Shown here: positions 11,331-22,826 of the stretch, in pieces
Numbering within the stretch: position 1 is the first letter of the stretch
How the letters are laid out: every line of letters begins with the position of its first letter
Assembly: GCA_964059195.1 (NCBI GenBank)
Contig: CAXKWD010000007.1
Location: forward strand, 149,903,769-149,967,768
Direction: 5' to 3'
From: Ectobius pallidus
Taxonomy: Eukaryota; Arthropoda; Insecta; Blattodea; Ectobiidae
DNA: 64,000 bases
Translations under genes and position numbers: made by a program
Notes under the pieces: generated by a model
The model's database searches: none
The model's input: only the letters and a program-made list of their open reading frames with translations
Told to the model about the DNA's origin: nothing

Positions 11331-11637
11331 AAGTAAAGTAAAGTGATCCCTATACAGGCCATGGAGGCCCAGAGGGTTCCAGGAGGTTGAGGCTCCCAGA
11401 TTTTTGGACATTCGGCACATGAAGGTGGTAAGGTTGTCAGCCTTACGCACCGGCCGCCTTTACCCCCAGGATGGCTCCTGGTACTCATTTCTGTTAGAGG
11501 CTGAGTCTACCCCAGGGCCATAGTGCCACCAGAAGGATTAGGCCAATTGAAAAATCTCAACGACCTCATCGGGAATCGAACCCGCGACCTTCCGGTTTGT
11601 AGCGCAGCGCCTCAACCGCTACGCTACGGCGTACCCC
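11331..11637 (-). mobile_element. SINE2, full-length, with 14-bp target duplication
   Basis: In minus orientation it starts GGGGTACGCCGTAGCGTAGC, has a B box GGTTCGATTCC, and ends in a CTTTA-repeat tail. The perfect duplication TTATATTATAGGTA flanks it (11317-11330 and 11638-11651). Other copies: 20000, 26231, 53322, 60627. The frame at 11303-11488 lies within this SINE and is not a gene. Confidence 0.9.
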
Positions 11638-11711
11638 TTATATTATAGGTAACATGATCTTATTCCAGTAAATGTTGAATCATTACTGAGCATTCTTACT
11701 TTCTTTTCCTT

Positions 11712-12140
11712 AGTTTTATCTCTCCCTTTTAGAGGCATTTAAGCGACCTCACTGCCCGAGGCCTTACAGGACCGCGACCTGTCGGGAGAAGGATTTATTT
11801 ATGGAACATGTACATGCTTTTTTGACCAGACAAGGACATGGTGGCCACCCCGTATGAATGATCAGCCCAATGCTGGGGCACCTCCGAGACTGCACGAAAA
11901 CATAGGACGAGACACACCATTCACACACATATTCACTCTAAACAAGGCGAGGATGGGATGAATATGATAATGACGGCCAAATTAAACCGGGGAACACAAA
12001 GCCCTTGAATTACCCGACATTTGTCTCACAGGTGAGGAAAACCCAGGAAAAACCCACCTAAGTAACTTGTCCTGACCAGGGTTCGAACCCGGGCTCGCTG
12101 TGTGAGAGGAGCAAACACATCCCCTACGCCACAGCGGTGG
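11712..12140 (-). mobile_element. SINE3, minus-strand copy
   Basis: In minus orientation it begins CCACCGCTGTGGCGTAGGGG, carries a B box GGTTCGAACCC, runs through about 350 bp of body and ends with CTAAAAGGGAGAGAT. The second copy, at 12844-13253, faces the other way. No target duplication is evident. Confidence 0.8.
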
Positions 12141-12843
12141 AATTACTGAAAACTCACCCATAAAAGTTATTTTTTGTCAAACTGAACTAATTTAAGTGGA
12201 ATAACAGAAGACAAGAAATTCATTAACTCCGAAATAAGCAAGACTCAGTTTCTCACGCGAGTTATAAATCCTTGCCGGACTGCAGAGAAAACAACTAGGA
12301 ACACAATCCGTCAACTTCCTGGTCTTTGAAGAAGTTCACTGTTTAGCTACGAGCGGAGATTTAAGGAGAATAGATATGATTGCCATACCTTCTAACAGTG
12401 AAGTTTGAAAAACATAGGGGGCAGCCTGAGGAATTCGGCGAAGAAAAAAAAGGCCATACATCAAGGCCATACATCTACCAACTACTTCATACTTCAAACA
12501 GAAGTACAGCCTACAAACAATTGAAGTAATTGGCTTGATGGTAGGGGTACGTGGTACCAGCTCACATCACTTCTTCTCCACCTGGAAAAGACTCAACCTG
12601 AATCAAAAGAAAATCAAAGATATTTCATTGTCACACTGCGTGGTTCTCTCGCTCTTCTTCGTCACCACTTATACAGTAATCAATAATGTTTAATAATTAA
12701 TTATGGGAAAACTTTAACTTTACAGTTACTGTATATCAATAACAGTGTTATGTGTTGATTTGGATACGTTGTGCTCTGTCTGTATTGGCAGCCTGTATCT
12801 ACAGGGAGCTGTTATCATTGTTAATAAATATATATCTTGCTGT
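12141..12843. other. Spacer between two inverted SINE3 copies, no gene seen
   Basis: A short duplicated phrase around GGCCATACAT occurs at 12450-12475. No coding signal or known repeat. Confidence 0.4.
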
Positions 12844-13253
12844 CCACCGCAGTGGCTCAGGGGATGCGTTCGATCGTCTCACGCAGCGGGCCCGGGTTCG
12901 ACAAGTTACCTAGGTGGGGGTTTTTTCTGGGGTTTTTCCTCGCCTGTGAGACAAATGTCGGGTAACTTTAGGCCCTTGTGGTCCCGAGATATCATCTGGC
13001 CGTCATTATCATCTTCATCCCATCCTCGCCTTGTTTGGAGTGAGTGTGTGAGTGTGAATGGTGTATCTCGTCCTATGTGTTCGTGTTGTCTCGGAGGTGG
13101 CTCCGGCATTGGGCTGATCACTCATCCGGGAGGCTCTCCATGTCCTTGTCTGGTCAAAAAAGTATGTATGTGATCCAAAGATAATCCCTCTCCCGACAGG
13201 TCGCGGCCCTGTAAGGCCCGGGCGGCTTAAATCCTAAAAGGGAGAGGTTAAAC
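12844..13253 (+). mobile_element. SINE3, plus-strand copy
   Basis: Head CCACCGCAGTGGCTCAGGGG, B box GGGTTCGACA (decayed at the 3' side), body matching 11712-12140 in inverse orientation, and end CTAAAAGGGAGAGGT. The frames at 12745-13173 and 12906-13121 are translations of this SINE, not genes. Confidence 0.8.
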
Positions 13254-13276
13254 TCAGATCAAGAGAGAGATAATGT

Positions 13277-13527
13277 GTGACTTGGTTCTAAAAGGTCCAA
13301 TGTCAATGTCTTGCAAAAATTAGATCTATGCATTACTGAGCTCGGCTAGTATTTATCTTTCGTATAATAAAAGTGCCAATGTTTGATGCTATTAATAGAC
13401 ATAATACAGAAACCTTAGAGAAAAATGTCGGATGTTCTCAGCAAAAAATGTTACTTCTATAAAGGCTTCAAAGTCAGTTATCTCAAAAGCAAGTTTTATG
13501 ACATCGGCCCTTTTAGAACCAAGCCAC
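13277..13527. mobile_element. Small inverted-repeat element (MITE-like)
   Basis: The ends are inverted: GTGACTTGGTTCTAAAAGG on the left and, read from the right, GTGGCTTGGTTCTAAAAGG. The similarity continues into (C/T)C(A/G)ATGTCA. About 250 bp long; no second copy in the window and no target duplication resolved. Confidence 0.6.
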
Positions 13528-13929
13528 TTCTTACTAGGCCCATGGTTTATTTCTTGTACCATAATTATGTAAATTTTACATGCACTTTGTTTTATTTAGA
13601 GTAATTTAAGACAAAATGTTGTGTCCTATAGTATACATTAGGGCCTGAGCATTTTAGAGTTAAATCTCTTCTGCGATTTTTCTAATAGATCAGTACCCCT
13701 TGAATTAGAAGGAAGAAAGCACATTATATGATTACGAAGCATGCATTTCTGACTTAGGTTGTACCGATGAAGGTAATGACGACTACGTTTTTACTACTGT
13801 CGCCGTGTCTTGTATACACGTGACAATTTCGCAACACTCGTGACGCGATGTGACCACCGCTATGCCGCCAGGTGATCAATAAGTTTTATGTTCAAGTCTA
13901 CACCGCAGTGTGCCCATGTCATTGCCAAC

Positions 13930-13932
<3 letters not shown>

Positions 13933-13960
<28 letters not shown>

Positions 13961-13965
13961 TTTTA
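13933..13965. repeat. (AAT)n microsatellite
   Basis: About ten AAT units. Confidence 0.9.
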
Positions 13966-14011
13966 TATAATAATAACAAATTTTTGATCACTATGTAAGT
14001 AAAAAAACTAA

Positions 14012-14248
14012 ACCAGCATTTTTCAAGGAAGTAAAGAAGATTTGAAATTACTCAGTATCATAAAGGAGGATATTGCAAACAGAGAAAAATTTAGGAAAGC
14101 AATATTTTATGGCGAATTTCCAGAGAAACCTAAGAAGAAAACGGGAAGTAAATGGACGGAAGAACGAAAACAGCAATATTGCGAAAGAATGAAGAAGTTT
14201 TGGGAAGACAAGAAGACAATTGTTTCACGTGGTCCTAAGCTGGCCTAA
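14012..14248 (+). pseudogene. Unidentified lysine-rich protein end, copy 1
   Basis: A frame open from 14012 ends at the TAA at 14246-14248. Read from the TTG at 14042 it gives 68 residues. It is strongly charged, with FRKAIFYGEFPEKPKKKTG followed by WTEERKQQYCERMKKFWEDK. There is no ATG at a plausible start. A possible splice acceptor (TTTTTCAAG) lies near 14019-14027, and an AATAAA polyadenylation signal follows the stop at about 14260. A diverged relative with the same spacing of KPKKK.G, ERK and RMK..W..KK lies on the other strand at 28661-28819. It could be the last exon or C-terminal remnant of a multicopy gene or of a transposon-encoded protein. I do not recognise the family, and no signal peptide, membrane segment or catalytic motif is visible. 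Confidence 0.35.
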
Positions 14249-14907
14249 TCGAAAGGAAAAATAAATTTAAAATATAAAAATAATGATAATATTAATGTTT
14301 TATTTTGCCTGGCAGAGTTACTCAACCATGATAAATACAAAATACATGAAAGGAGTACCTACAAAAACAAATACAATAGATACCATAATAATACAATAGT
14401 ATATAATAAAAGTAGGGGTACGCCGTAGCGTAGTGATTCAATGATGACATACACATATATTTTCAGTATTAGTCTACTGAATAACTCATTCTGAAAATTA
14501 ATTTCATAATTTTTCAGTGATGACATATACATTTAAATTAATTTTAAAAGGGTGTTACGGTCTGGACACTTCAGGCTCACTTTCCGAGGAATGGCTGAGC
14601 ACGTAGACACTAGATTTACTCATTAGGGGTTTTTTAAGGGGAGTAGGCCTACATGTGTAAGGTTTTTGTAATTTTTTATAATTTCGTTTGATCATTTTGA
14701 TAGTAATAATAAAATATCTTAGAAAAGACAAGTAAGTCAGATGTTGGGATTACAATCCAAAACTTTCTTACATGCTTGATTTTTGTAAGGTTTACTTCCT
14801 TAGATGGTTGCCTTCTCTACGGCGCTTTGCAAATTTTGTCTGTCCTTTTTTTATTATTTCACCGGTACTACCCACATCTGAGAGGCAGGCCTAAATATAG
14901 GCCTACA
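14249..14907. other. No gene seen; SINE2 head fragment and two TAGGCCTA sites
   Basis: A short SINE2 5' fragment, GGGGTACGCCGTAGCGTAG, sits at about 14415-14436. Around it, an ACATA.ACATTT phrase containing GATGACATA repeats (14443 and 14519). TAGGCCTA occurs at 14644 and 14897. Confidence 0.45.
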
Positions 14908-15265
14908 TGAAGAAGGATGTACTTTATTCGATCACGTAAATAATCAAGTACAGGTTTGAATCCTGCGAAATAGGTGAAATTCTTAATTTTTGTTTCTCAG
15001 CAATGAATTGCTCCACAACCTCTTAATCTTACATGCTTTTGTATTGATTACTTCTGCAATTGCATACTATTTTCAGAATTGATCAAATTATTAAGTTACA
15101 GTTGCATGTGATTTTCCTTACATAACGGCACCCATGTTTCATGCACTGAAACGCCATTTCCTTGATAATTACCGCAAATATAAATTATTATGAGTGATTA
15201 TTTTTTCTGTCCATTTTTTAATATCATATGAACAACAGTTTGTACAATAAAGGATTTAACATTAA
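14908..15265 (+). mobile_element. Long-TIR element, left arm only
   Basis: Matches the left arm of 49317-50050: TTTCTCAGCAATGAATTGCT, GCAATTGCATACTATTTTCA and CATGTTTCATGCACTGAAAC in the same order. The left terminus is decayed and the right arm is absent. Confidence 0.65.
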
Positions 15266-15310
15266 TAGTTTATTACAAAAATAATGAACTAATATAAAAA
15301 AGAGTATATT

Positions 15311-15545
15311 ATAGGAGAAAAATTCCTCCGACACTGGGACTTGAACCCAGGACTTTTGGCTATTTGCGCCAATGATCTACCAACTGAGCTAAGCCGGAGT
15401 TCAATTCACAGCGCCAGATGGAACCTCTCTCCTATGACTAATTGCCCTAATGGTCTACCTCACAGACAGATAAGTTATGTCATATGCAGTAGCGTACTGT
15501 GAGGCACGCTAATTAGTGATTTTTGTGACCGGGCTCCCATTCTTC
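15311..15545 (-). repeat. tRNA-bearing repeat, third locus
   Basis: Extends from TATTATAGGAGAAAAATTCC to GACCGGGCTCCCA and matches 6448 throughout, including the part outside the tRNA module. No target duplication recognised. Confidence 0.65.
15327..15398 (-). tRNA. tRNA-like gene in repeat (decayed)
   Basis: Same cloverleaf as 6471-6542 with extra substitutions: the anticodon loop reads GCAAATA (formal AAA), and the D-arm 3' strand reads GATC. The B box GGTTCAAGTCC is intact. A TTTTT tract follows on the minus strand. Confidence 0.5.
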
Positions 15546-16545
15546 ATGATTTAAAAAAATATTTACACTGTAGATTTTCCAAAGATTGTAGATGATTGTG
15601 TCACGGTTCAGTAACGAGCTGACGTTTTATCAGATAAAACTGCTTCCTCGCGATTCCTACAAGAATATTGTTAGATAAACGGTCGTGATTGGTCTATATC
15701 CGAGGAATTGCTAAACGTTAGTGGCGTATGAGTGGAATAGTCATATAAAATCTTATTTACAATACACATTGTATTATTGTCAGTTAAGAAAGGAGAGAAA
15801 CTTAGAACTTGCCTACAGTAATTGAAAACATATGAAAAGAACGAATGCTTATTTTTAAGACTCTCTTTTGAGTCTCAAAGAGCGGCTTCAACCTCCCTAC
15901 ATTCATCACTGAGAATAGAACTCAATTGGGATTTACTGGTTCTGGAAAAGAGATTGAGTCAAATCCAACTTCAGTTGCCTTCCTTTTTGTTCACCCAATA
16001 TCGACTTCTTTGAAGCAATTAAATTCTGATTTCACACTTCAATTCCGTGTAATTGAAAAATCCATCTATATAACCCTGTTTTGTTTTTTCTTGTACAAGC
16101 ACAGGCTATATTCATATTTTAAATTATATTTTATGATTATTTCTCTTGGATTATATTTAATAAATTCCGAAGCCTTTAGGGATTACATATAGCAGCTCTA
16201 CAGTATTCGAATACAAGCTTTAATCATAGGCTATGTTATTTATAGTAGGCCATGATAATACGCGGTTGCTTGGTTCCAAAAATTACTGCAAGCGTGAAAA
16301 TTAACACCCATTCACATTAGAAACGTTTATGTCATTTTGAGTGGTAAACAGAACACTCTCCTTCTATGTAGAGTTTCATTTTACGGGCTGACCCCTTTAA
16401 GGGTAAAGAAAAAGGTGCTAGCAGGTTATGCCGATTATTGAGGATATTACCATATGTCACTATTGCTCTCTTGACTTACGCAAGATAAATAATGTTTCAT
16501 TTCCTTCATTTTAACAACTACAAACCTCTTTACCTAAAAATATAG
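15546..16545. other. 1 kb with nothing recognised
   Basis: Small frames (15822-16013, 15926-16192) show no family features. No repeat family match in the window. Confidence 0.4.
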
Positions 16546-16547
16546 GG

Positions 16548-16888
16548 GATCGAACCCAGACCTGCAGATCCGTACTGAGCAAAGATATAAAAAAAAACTT
16601 TACTCCGTGGCGATAACATCCCTTGAAGGGACAAGGCCTACCACCCGACCGCTGCAGAGGGCAGGATTGGGGCGTATGGTCAGCATGCCGACACCCACGG
16701 CCGTTAATGGTGGTTTCCATGACCGGAGCTGCTACTTCTCTATCAAGTAGCTCCTCAATTTGAATCACGAGGCTGAGTGCACCCCTACCAGACCCCCCTA
16801 CCTCAGAAAAATCCGAGGAGGTACCGGGGATCGAACCCGGGCCGACGGATCTGTAGTCAGCGACGCTAACCACAAGACCACGCCGGCG
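16548..16888 (-). mobile_element. SINE1 copy with an extra tRNA-head fragment
   Basis: The SINE1 body and tRNA head run from 16888 down to about 16598. Beyond its 3' end (16548-16585) lies a second decayed head-like stretch with GGGTTCGATCCCC-type B-box sequence and the CAGATC..TACTGA phrase, separated by an A-rich link. This looks like an older head fragment beside the main copy. Frames crossing it (16511-16900, 16760-16942) are SINE translations. Confidence 0.75.
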
Positions 16889-17446
16889 TTCACCACTCAA
16901 ACTGCCATCATAAAAATTAATAAACGTAGTCTATTAATATAAAGAATTTGCAAAGCTGTCTTCTGTTGTCAATTTCCACATATTTGAAAGGAATATATCT
17001 GGATTTTCAAAGTTTGATTTTATCTGTCTCCAAGACTGAGATAAAACAGTTTCATTTGGTTTATAAATGCAGGAAACTTTTCTTTATACGTGGATATAGA
17101 ATAAATGCAGGCACTGATTTTCTGCGTCAAATCTCTAGAGGTGAGAGAGTTCACAGGGAAGTTTGTTGGCTTTCATTTCTCAAGTTGGTAGCTCTTGACA
17201 GCTGTTAAAGTTCTGACAAACATTGTGTGCGTGTGCGAATTCCAAGACACCGCCGCCTGTTGTCTGAACGTTTTGCTTACCGCAACGTCATAAAGCTCAA
17301 ACTCTGCATAACTATGTGATGATTATGCAAGTGATATTCCTAAGCGAATATTCCTTTTCGGTTTAGGAAATATGTAGTGGCGGCTCGTATATAGGCACTG
17401 TGGAACTGCAGAACCCCTTATTTCTAATTGTTATTATCGATAATGT
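16889..17446. other. No gene or known repeat seen
   Basis: An 86-codon frame at 16948 has no recognisable domain. Confidence 0.4.
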
Positions 17447-17454
17447 AATATAAT

Positions 17455-18084
17455 TAGGGATGGGTCCTCGATACTTTCGATACCTCGATACTCGCGATAC
17501 TTGCATGGTATCGGCATCGAGCGATACTTCATAAAACTCACTCGGTACTATTTCGATACTTTGGTAATTCTGCAATTTAAGGAAATCCGGTATCTCTTTC
17601 TGCTTTTAGTAGTCTACTAAATATAGTAAATACTTCTATTTCTCCTTGAAATGGAGAAAACCACTCTGTGACTTTTGCCTAGTCATAAATAAAGACTTTC
17701 AGACTGTTAAAATCGAAACAGAAGAGATTCTTAATTGGTTCGTTTCCTGTCAAACGTTTCAATAACAACCAACAAGCAAGCTGACTATCCAAACTCCATT
17801 GTAATTTTTGAACAAAAACTTGTAAGTGGACTGTTCCAAAAACTAATTTTAGTTTTAATGTAGAGTTTAAAAATAATTATAGGCTACTGATGATATTAAA
17901 TTTTGTCTCATTAAATATGCACACTTAACTTAATTAATTTAGTTGGTATTACACAGTTCTCTCAACTTTTAATTTTTAATTTACCTATTTATTAAAACTG
18001 GAAATGTTGACGGTATCGAGGGAAAAATCATCTATCGGTATCGAGTATCGAGTATCGAGAAAATCTGGTATCGACCCATCCCTA
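17455..18084. mobile_element. hAT-like non-autonomous element with GATAC-rich ends
   Basis: Inverted ends TAGGGATGGGTCCTCGATAC and, from the right, TAGGGATGGGTCGATACC. A perfect 8-bp duplication AATATAAT flanks it (17447-17454 and 18085-18092). Repeated TCGATAC / GTATCGA motifs crowd both subterminal regions (17470-17565 and 18010-18075). 630 bp, no transposase. Confidence 0.88.
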
Positions 18085-18265
18085 AATATAATGAGTCCTT
18101 TTTCCTTTAATTCTTTCCTTATACTTGTACAATATATAATCCCCCAGTTTAATGAAAAGATAGCTGGAACTGTGTGCTTCGCAGTTCCAGCGGCGTGGTC
18201 TATTTGACTGTTGTGTGCATGTGGGCATTGGAAGGTGCACGCCGCGGCCGGCGTAATGTTTTAAA

Positions 18266-18297
18266 TTTTTATTATTATTATTATTATTATTATTGTT
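18266..18297. repeat. (ATT)n microsatellite
   Basis: About nine ATT units ending in GTTTTG. Confidence 0.9.
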
Positions 18298-18299
18298 TT

Positions 18300-19960
18300 G
18301 CTCCGCGTATTTTGTGCTCAAAACCCATGTACCAAACTCTTGAATGATAAAGTGTAGAATTATATTATTATCTTGTTTCCAGCGCTTCTATTTGATTAAT
18401 TTTTTAATGTTCTTTTATTTAACAGAAAACTTTAACCTTGGCAGATCAAGGAGAAAGTTATTGATATTTTTGCGGAAATTAAAACAAGAATAATGGATTT
18501 CATTTTTAAACAAATAGATCAAGCTTGAACTGTAACAATTTAGATTAAAGTAAGTAATTTTTATTTTATTTTGTTCTTTTAGGGTTTTATCAAGATTCTA
18601 AATACATTTTCTTTTTATATATGTATCTTTCCATTTAGAATATTTTAAAACAAAGGCTTAAAAATTTCTGGAGCAGCACCCCACTAATTTTTGCTAGGAG
18701 CCGACACTGTAAATAGTCATGAACTATTAGTAAAGATCACATACTTTATCTTGAGCTAAGCACTCCATAATGCTGAAAACAGTCCATATCAAGAAGGCCT
18801 CGCTCGAAAAAAAAATGAAGATCGCGGCCAGTTCCCATATTACCATACCCAGAAAACTTTTTTTAGTGGCATTCTTGAACTACCATCTATTTTATTTCAT
18901 CTGTTTACAACATATTATTCTGAAAATGGCAGAATTAAATCCAGGAAAATTAGAAGAAAAGTACTGGTATTGTGGAAATTGTCGATATAAATGACAACGA
19001 AGTTAAAAATGAAGATTCTTTACACCAAGAAGTGTCGGACAATAGCCATTAAACAATAAACCAAATGAACGAAATGGAAGGAATAGCAATGCAATGTGTT
19101 TTAAGCTGAATCTGTCTTTTGAGAAAAGAACAAGTCAGTTTTTTTATTATTTTGCTAGAAAGTTGTATTAATTACCTGTAAACTCTTGTGAAAGAAGTTT
19201 TGTTATACACTGCATTAATTCAGGCAGGTGAATGTGCGTATTGAAGTGTATGTGTAATGCTACGACTTAAACCGATTTTCTAAATTCTGAAGACTGGGAG
19301 AGAGATCGTCTAAAGAAATATATTAATTCATTTATCCAGCGATATATTCTACTATAGTATCTGCAGCAATAAAAAAAATATTTAGTTTAGTAGCGAGAGT
19401 TGAATTTGCTACGAACTCCAGTTAGTTCCATTCTGTACCAGCATAAAACTACACACGTTATATTTTCTAGTATTTGGCTACTCTTCAGAAATGACGTATA
19501 TTTCAACTCACCGCCTTCTGCAATAGCCGGTCTCTTATACTGCATGCAATATCAGCTCCCCTCACCCCTGCATTTTTTCAGCTCAAGATAAAGTGTGTAG
19601 TCTTACACCCCGTCTTTCCACAGTGTTATTAACTACCCTAAGATATTCGGTTTATTAGGACCTGTAAATCTCTCTGCCCTTATATCATCCGACTGGCTGC
19701 TTAACATGCTCTGTGAATCTAAAATCTGCACATTTCTCCAACCATTCGACCATTCATCTATGCGTCGTTCCGTTTTCTATCTGTCCTAATTTGATGTTTT
19801 TTCTGTCCGTTCTTCTTCGCGCCTGTCTCGCCGTTCTTTCTCTAGTTCGTTCTTCGGCCACTAGTCCTGAATATGACCATCAGTTCCTGTCTTCTTGACT
19901 ACACATGGACCTTTATTTATTTATTTATCTATTTATTTAACTCATGTTCCATTACACAGA
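18300..19960. other. 1.7 kb with nothing recognised
   Basis: Only small frames without family features (18770-18994, 19400-19591, 19713-19898). A (TTTA)n-like run lies at about 19912-19940. Confidence 0.4.
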
Positions 19961-19961
19961 C

Positions 19962-20704
19962 ATTTATAATTTTCATAAATAGGCCTACCAATATTTCTGC
20001 CCGATGAGGTCGTTGAGATTTTTCTATTGGCCTAATTCTTCTGGTGGCATTATGGCCCCGGGGTCGACTCAGCCTCTAACATAAATGAATACCAGGAGCG
20101 GCCGGTGCATAAGGCTGACAACCTTACCGTCGTCTGGTGCCGAATGTCCAAAATCTGGGAGCTCCAAACTCCTGGAACCCTCTGGGCCTCCATGGCCTGT
20201 ATAGGGATCGCTTTACCTATACCGAAATTTCTGAGCGATTCTTTTTTTATATTTGTATATATCATAAGAACAACATTTTCTAGGATCTTTGGATTATTTG
20301 CAATATAAATATTTTTAAAAAATAATTCATCACTTCTTAATTTTTTTTAGAAATTTTTACATCAGAAATATTAAAAAAAAAAACTATTAAAGTTACATCA
20401 ATGATTCTAAACAGTTTTTTTCAATAATATCAAGTATACTTGACTGCAAAATTTCACTGCAATATGTTAATAAATGTTTGAGTTATCAGGGAAAAGGCAC
20501 TCTAATGCACCAAAATTTGGCAGCCATTTTGTAACGATAATTACCTATTAACTGTAATAGTTAAATTAATTCTGAAAATGGTATGTAATTGTAGAACTAC
20601 TCAATATAGAGCATGCCAGATTTCAAGGCTACAGAACAATTTATTGCTGAGAAAAAAAATAAAACTTCACCTATTTTCTAGCATCGAAAGCTGTATGTCC
20701 CTTC
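19962..20704. mobile_element. Long-TIR element, left-truncated and split by SINE2
   Basis: The right arm ends CATCGAAAGCTGTATGTCCC, followed by TTAA (20705-20708). To the left, 19962-19999 matches the left-arm phrase TTTCATAAATACCAATATTT, except that TA has become TAGGCCTA (19980-19987). The element resumes after the SINE2 at 20220. About 500 bp of element sequence remain. Confidence 0.75.
20000..20219 (+). mobile_element. SINE2, 5'-truncated insertion
   Basis: Starts inside the SINE2 body at CCCGATGAGGTCGTTGAG, lacking the tRNA promoter, and ends GGGATCGCTTTACC. It is flanked by TACCAATATTTCTG (19986-19999) and TACCGAAATTTCTG (20220-20233), 12 of 14 identical. Truncation with a target duplication indicates target-primed reverse transcription by a LINE enzyme. 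Confidence 0.82.
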
Positions 20705-20708
20705 TTAA

Positions 20709-21726
20709 TAATATTTAAAACTTTCCCGGCGGAATTATTAGGTCTACTAACGAAACTATCTCGAATTAATACACTCCAAGCTTTTATCTATGTATTGAAG
20801 TATTCCTGAAGATGACAATAGAAGACTTCGTTTTAAGCTTGGAGTTTCCATTGCCCATCACTGGAAGTTAATCTAGATGACATCCAAGAATGTTGGATTA
20901 ATATTTTTGTTCTGCTCTCTTCATCCTTGAAAGGACACTGACATTTTAACTATTTCACTGCTTCTGATTCGTAAATTCATCTCCACAAAAAAATTGATCA
21001 AATACAAATTTATTACTTTAATAGAGTACTAAATTATGTTAAAATATGGGAATTTTACTCCCTTGTTACAGTTATCATTCATGGAAACCAGCTGTTCCAC
21101 TAAACTTTTTTGTATTGATTTCAAACTTATAATTCACTGATGATTTCATGTGAATATTTATATGAATTTGTAATTCAGCTATGAAAGAGTTAATCTTCCG
21201 AAACTGGCATTCCTAACAGTCCCCCTCTATTGTAACCCCACCATTCTGGTACTGTAGAAAATGAAGGTTTAAGTTTGGAATATCGAATTTGTGTTGAGTA
21301 TTCATATTTATTGCACTAGAATTGCCCTTGGTCAAACTTTTTATCTCAAATTTGAAACCACGGCTGCTTTCGTGATTCTGTATACAGTTTTATTCTCTCA
21401 GCTTTCTCGTTTACAGACAGAACTGAGTGATGAAAGCATGATTGCAATCTTCAACCATAGAGGTAAAAGAAGAGAAAGATGGAAAAAGAGAGTGAGGAAA
21501 TAGAGAGAAAATGAAGTAAACCAAATCAAAGGTTCAAACATAAACAGTTATTTATCCAATAAATTACAGTGTTATCCAGTTTTACAAAACAAAGAAAAAA
21601 TATTGAAGAACATTTGTCATGAACTGGAATCGAACTAGTTATTAATACGTTGATATTGAGACCACATTTCTCATTCAATTGATAAAAAAAAGTGTGCGTG
21701 GAACGCGACGCGACAGAAGTGAAACT
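20709..21726. other. No gene or known repeat seen
   Basis: Nothing recognised in about 1 kb. Confidence 0.4.
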
Positions 21727-21966
21727 TGTTTTAATTTTTGGATGTTTTCAATTTTGGATTATTGATATTTCAATTTTGGATTGTTGGAATTTTTAATATT
21801 GGGGTTTTTGACTTTTTAAATGTTGGATTTTTTAATCTTTTATTTTTTAATTTTGGAATTTTGGATTTTTTAAATTTTAGATCTTTGAATTTTTTATTTT
21901 TGGGATTTTTAAATTCTGGATTTTTTATTTTTTAAATTTTGGATCTTTGAATTTTTAAATTTTATA
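21727..21966 (+). repeat. Degenerate T-rich tandem repeat (TTTTGGATTTTT-like)
   Basis: A loose tandem of units resembling TTTTTAAATTTTGGAT. Because the period is near a multiple of three, it keeps a frame open (21738-21935) that reads as repeated F/N/G/L residues. This is a low-complexity artefact with no sign of a membrane protein gene. Confidence 0.75.
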
Positions 21967-22785
21967 TACGCCTAATCATTGATTTCATTGTTTTATGTGC
22001 AGTCCGTTCCGTCACACCTCACTAATTACGTGACGATTTTGAGTGTGACACTAATTTCGTGACGATTTTTGAGCGTGACACAAGCTCTGGATTTACCCCT
22101 ACCACGGCTAAAGAAGTTTCACTTCAAAAATTGCGACTAAGCCATGAAATTTGCGAATTGTTCTGATTCTGTTCTGATTCGATTGCAAACATTTCGTTTA
22201 CCGCTGCCTATAACTACAGAAAACGCACTTTTGAATGGCGATATAATGCTATTTCATAAAATGACGCGAAGATAAACATAATCCCAATTTTTTTTAACGA
22301 ATTCCAGAAAAGAAAAGTATAGCCTACATGGTTAAAATCTTAACATAATTTCATTTGTAAGGAGTATCTTAATAATTTCCTGCACTTATTCGCTCGTGAC
22401 TTTGTCAACAAATAAATCCATCGGCCATGTTGCCATAGAGAGGGAATTTTCTTTACTAAATGAACTGCTCACTGCACATCACATCACGCAAACAAGAAGG
22501 AAGAACCACAGCCTGCGATGAGACGCATTCAGAATACACATTCATTGCTCCATAAATTCTAACTTCTATGGCTTCCTAACATTTTTTCGTATGCTGGAAT
22601 ACAAATTCAATTTATTTTTTAAGAACTGTTTGTTTACTAAATTCTTGCAGCTATGAGTGCCCAATTACGATAATTCACTATGAACTTATAAAAAATTCAA
22701 AATGAATACGTAGATTAGGCAGATTAGGCAGCTGTCTAGGGCGGCAGATTTGAAGGGGCGGCTTTTAAGCTGTTACTCTGACATT
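21967..22785. other. No gene or known repeat seen
   Basis: A short imperfect duplication around CGTGACGATTTTGAG.GTGACAC is present at 22030-22082. Otherwise nothing. Confidence 0.4.
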
Positions 22786-22787
22786 CC

Positions 22788-22826
22788 GATATTATTATTA
22801 TTATTATTATTATTAATATTATTATC
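22788..22826. repeat. (ATT)n microsatellite
   Basis: About twelve ATT units with one interruption. Confidence 0.9.

Noticed and set aside
12745..13173. 142-codon frame, one of the longest in the window
   Set aside because: It is a translation of SINE3 in one frame; the reverse frame at 12906-13121 is open for the same reason.
21738..21935. Hydrophobic repeat-like small protein
   Set aside because: The T-rich degenerate tandem repeat makes such a frame by itself.
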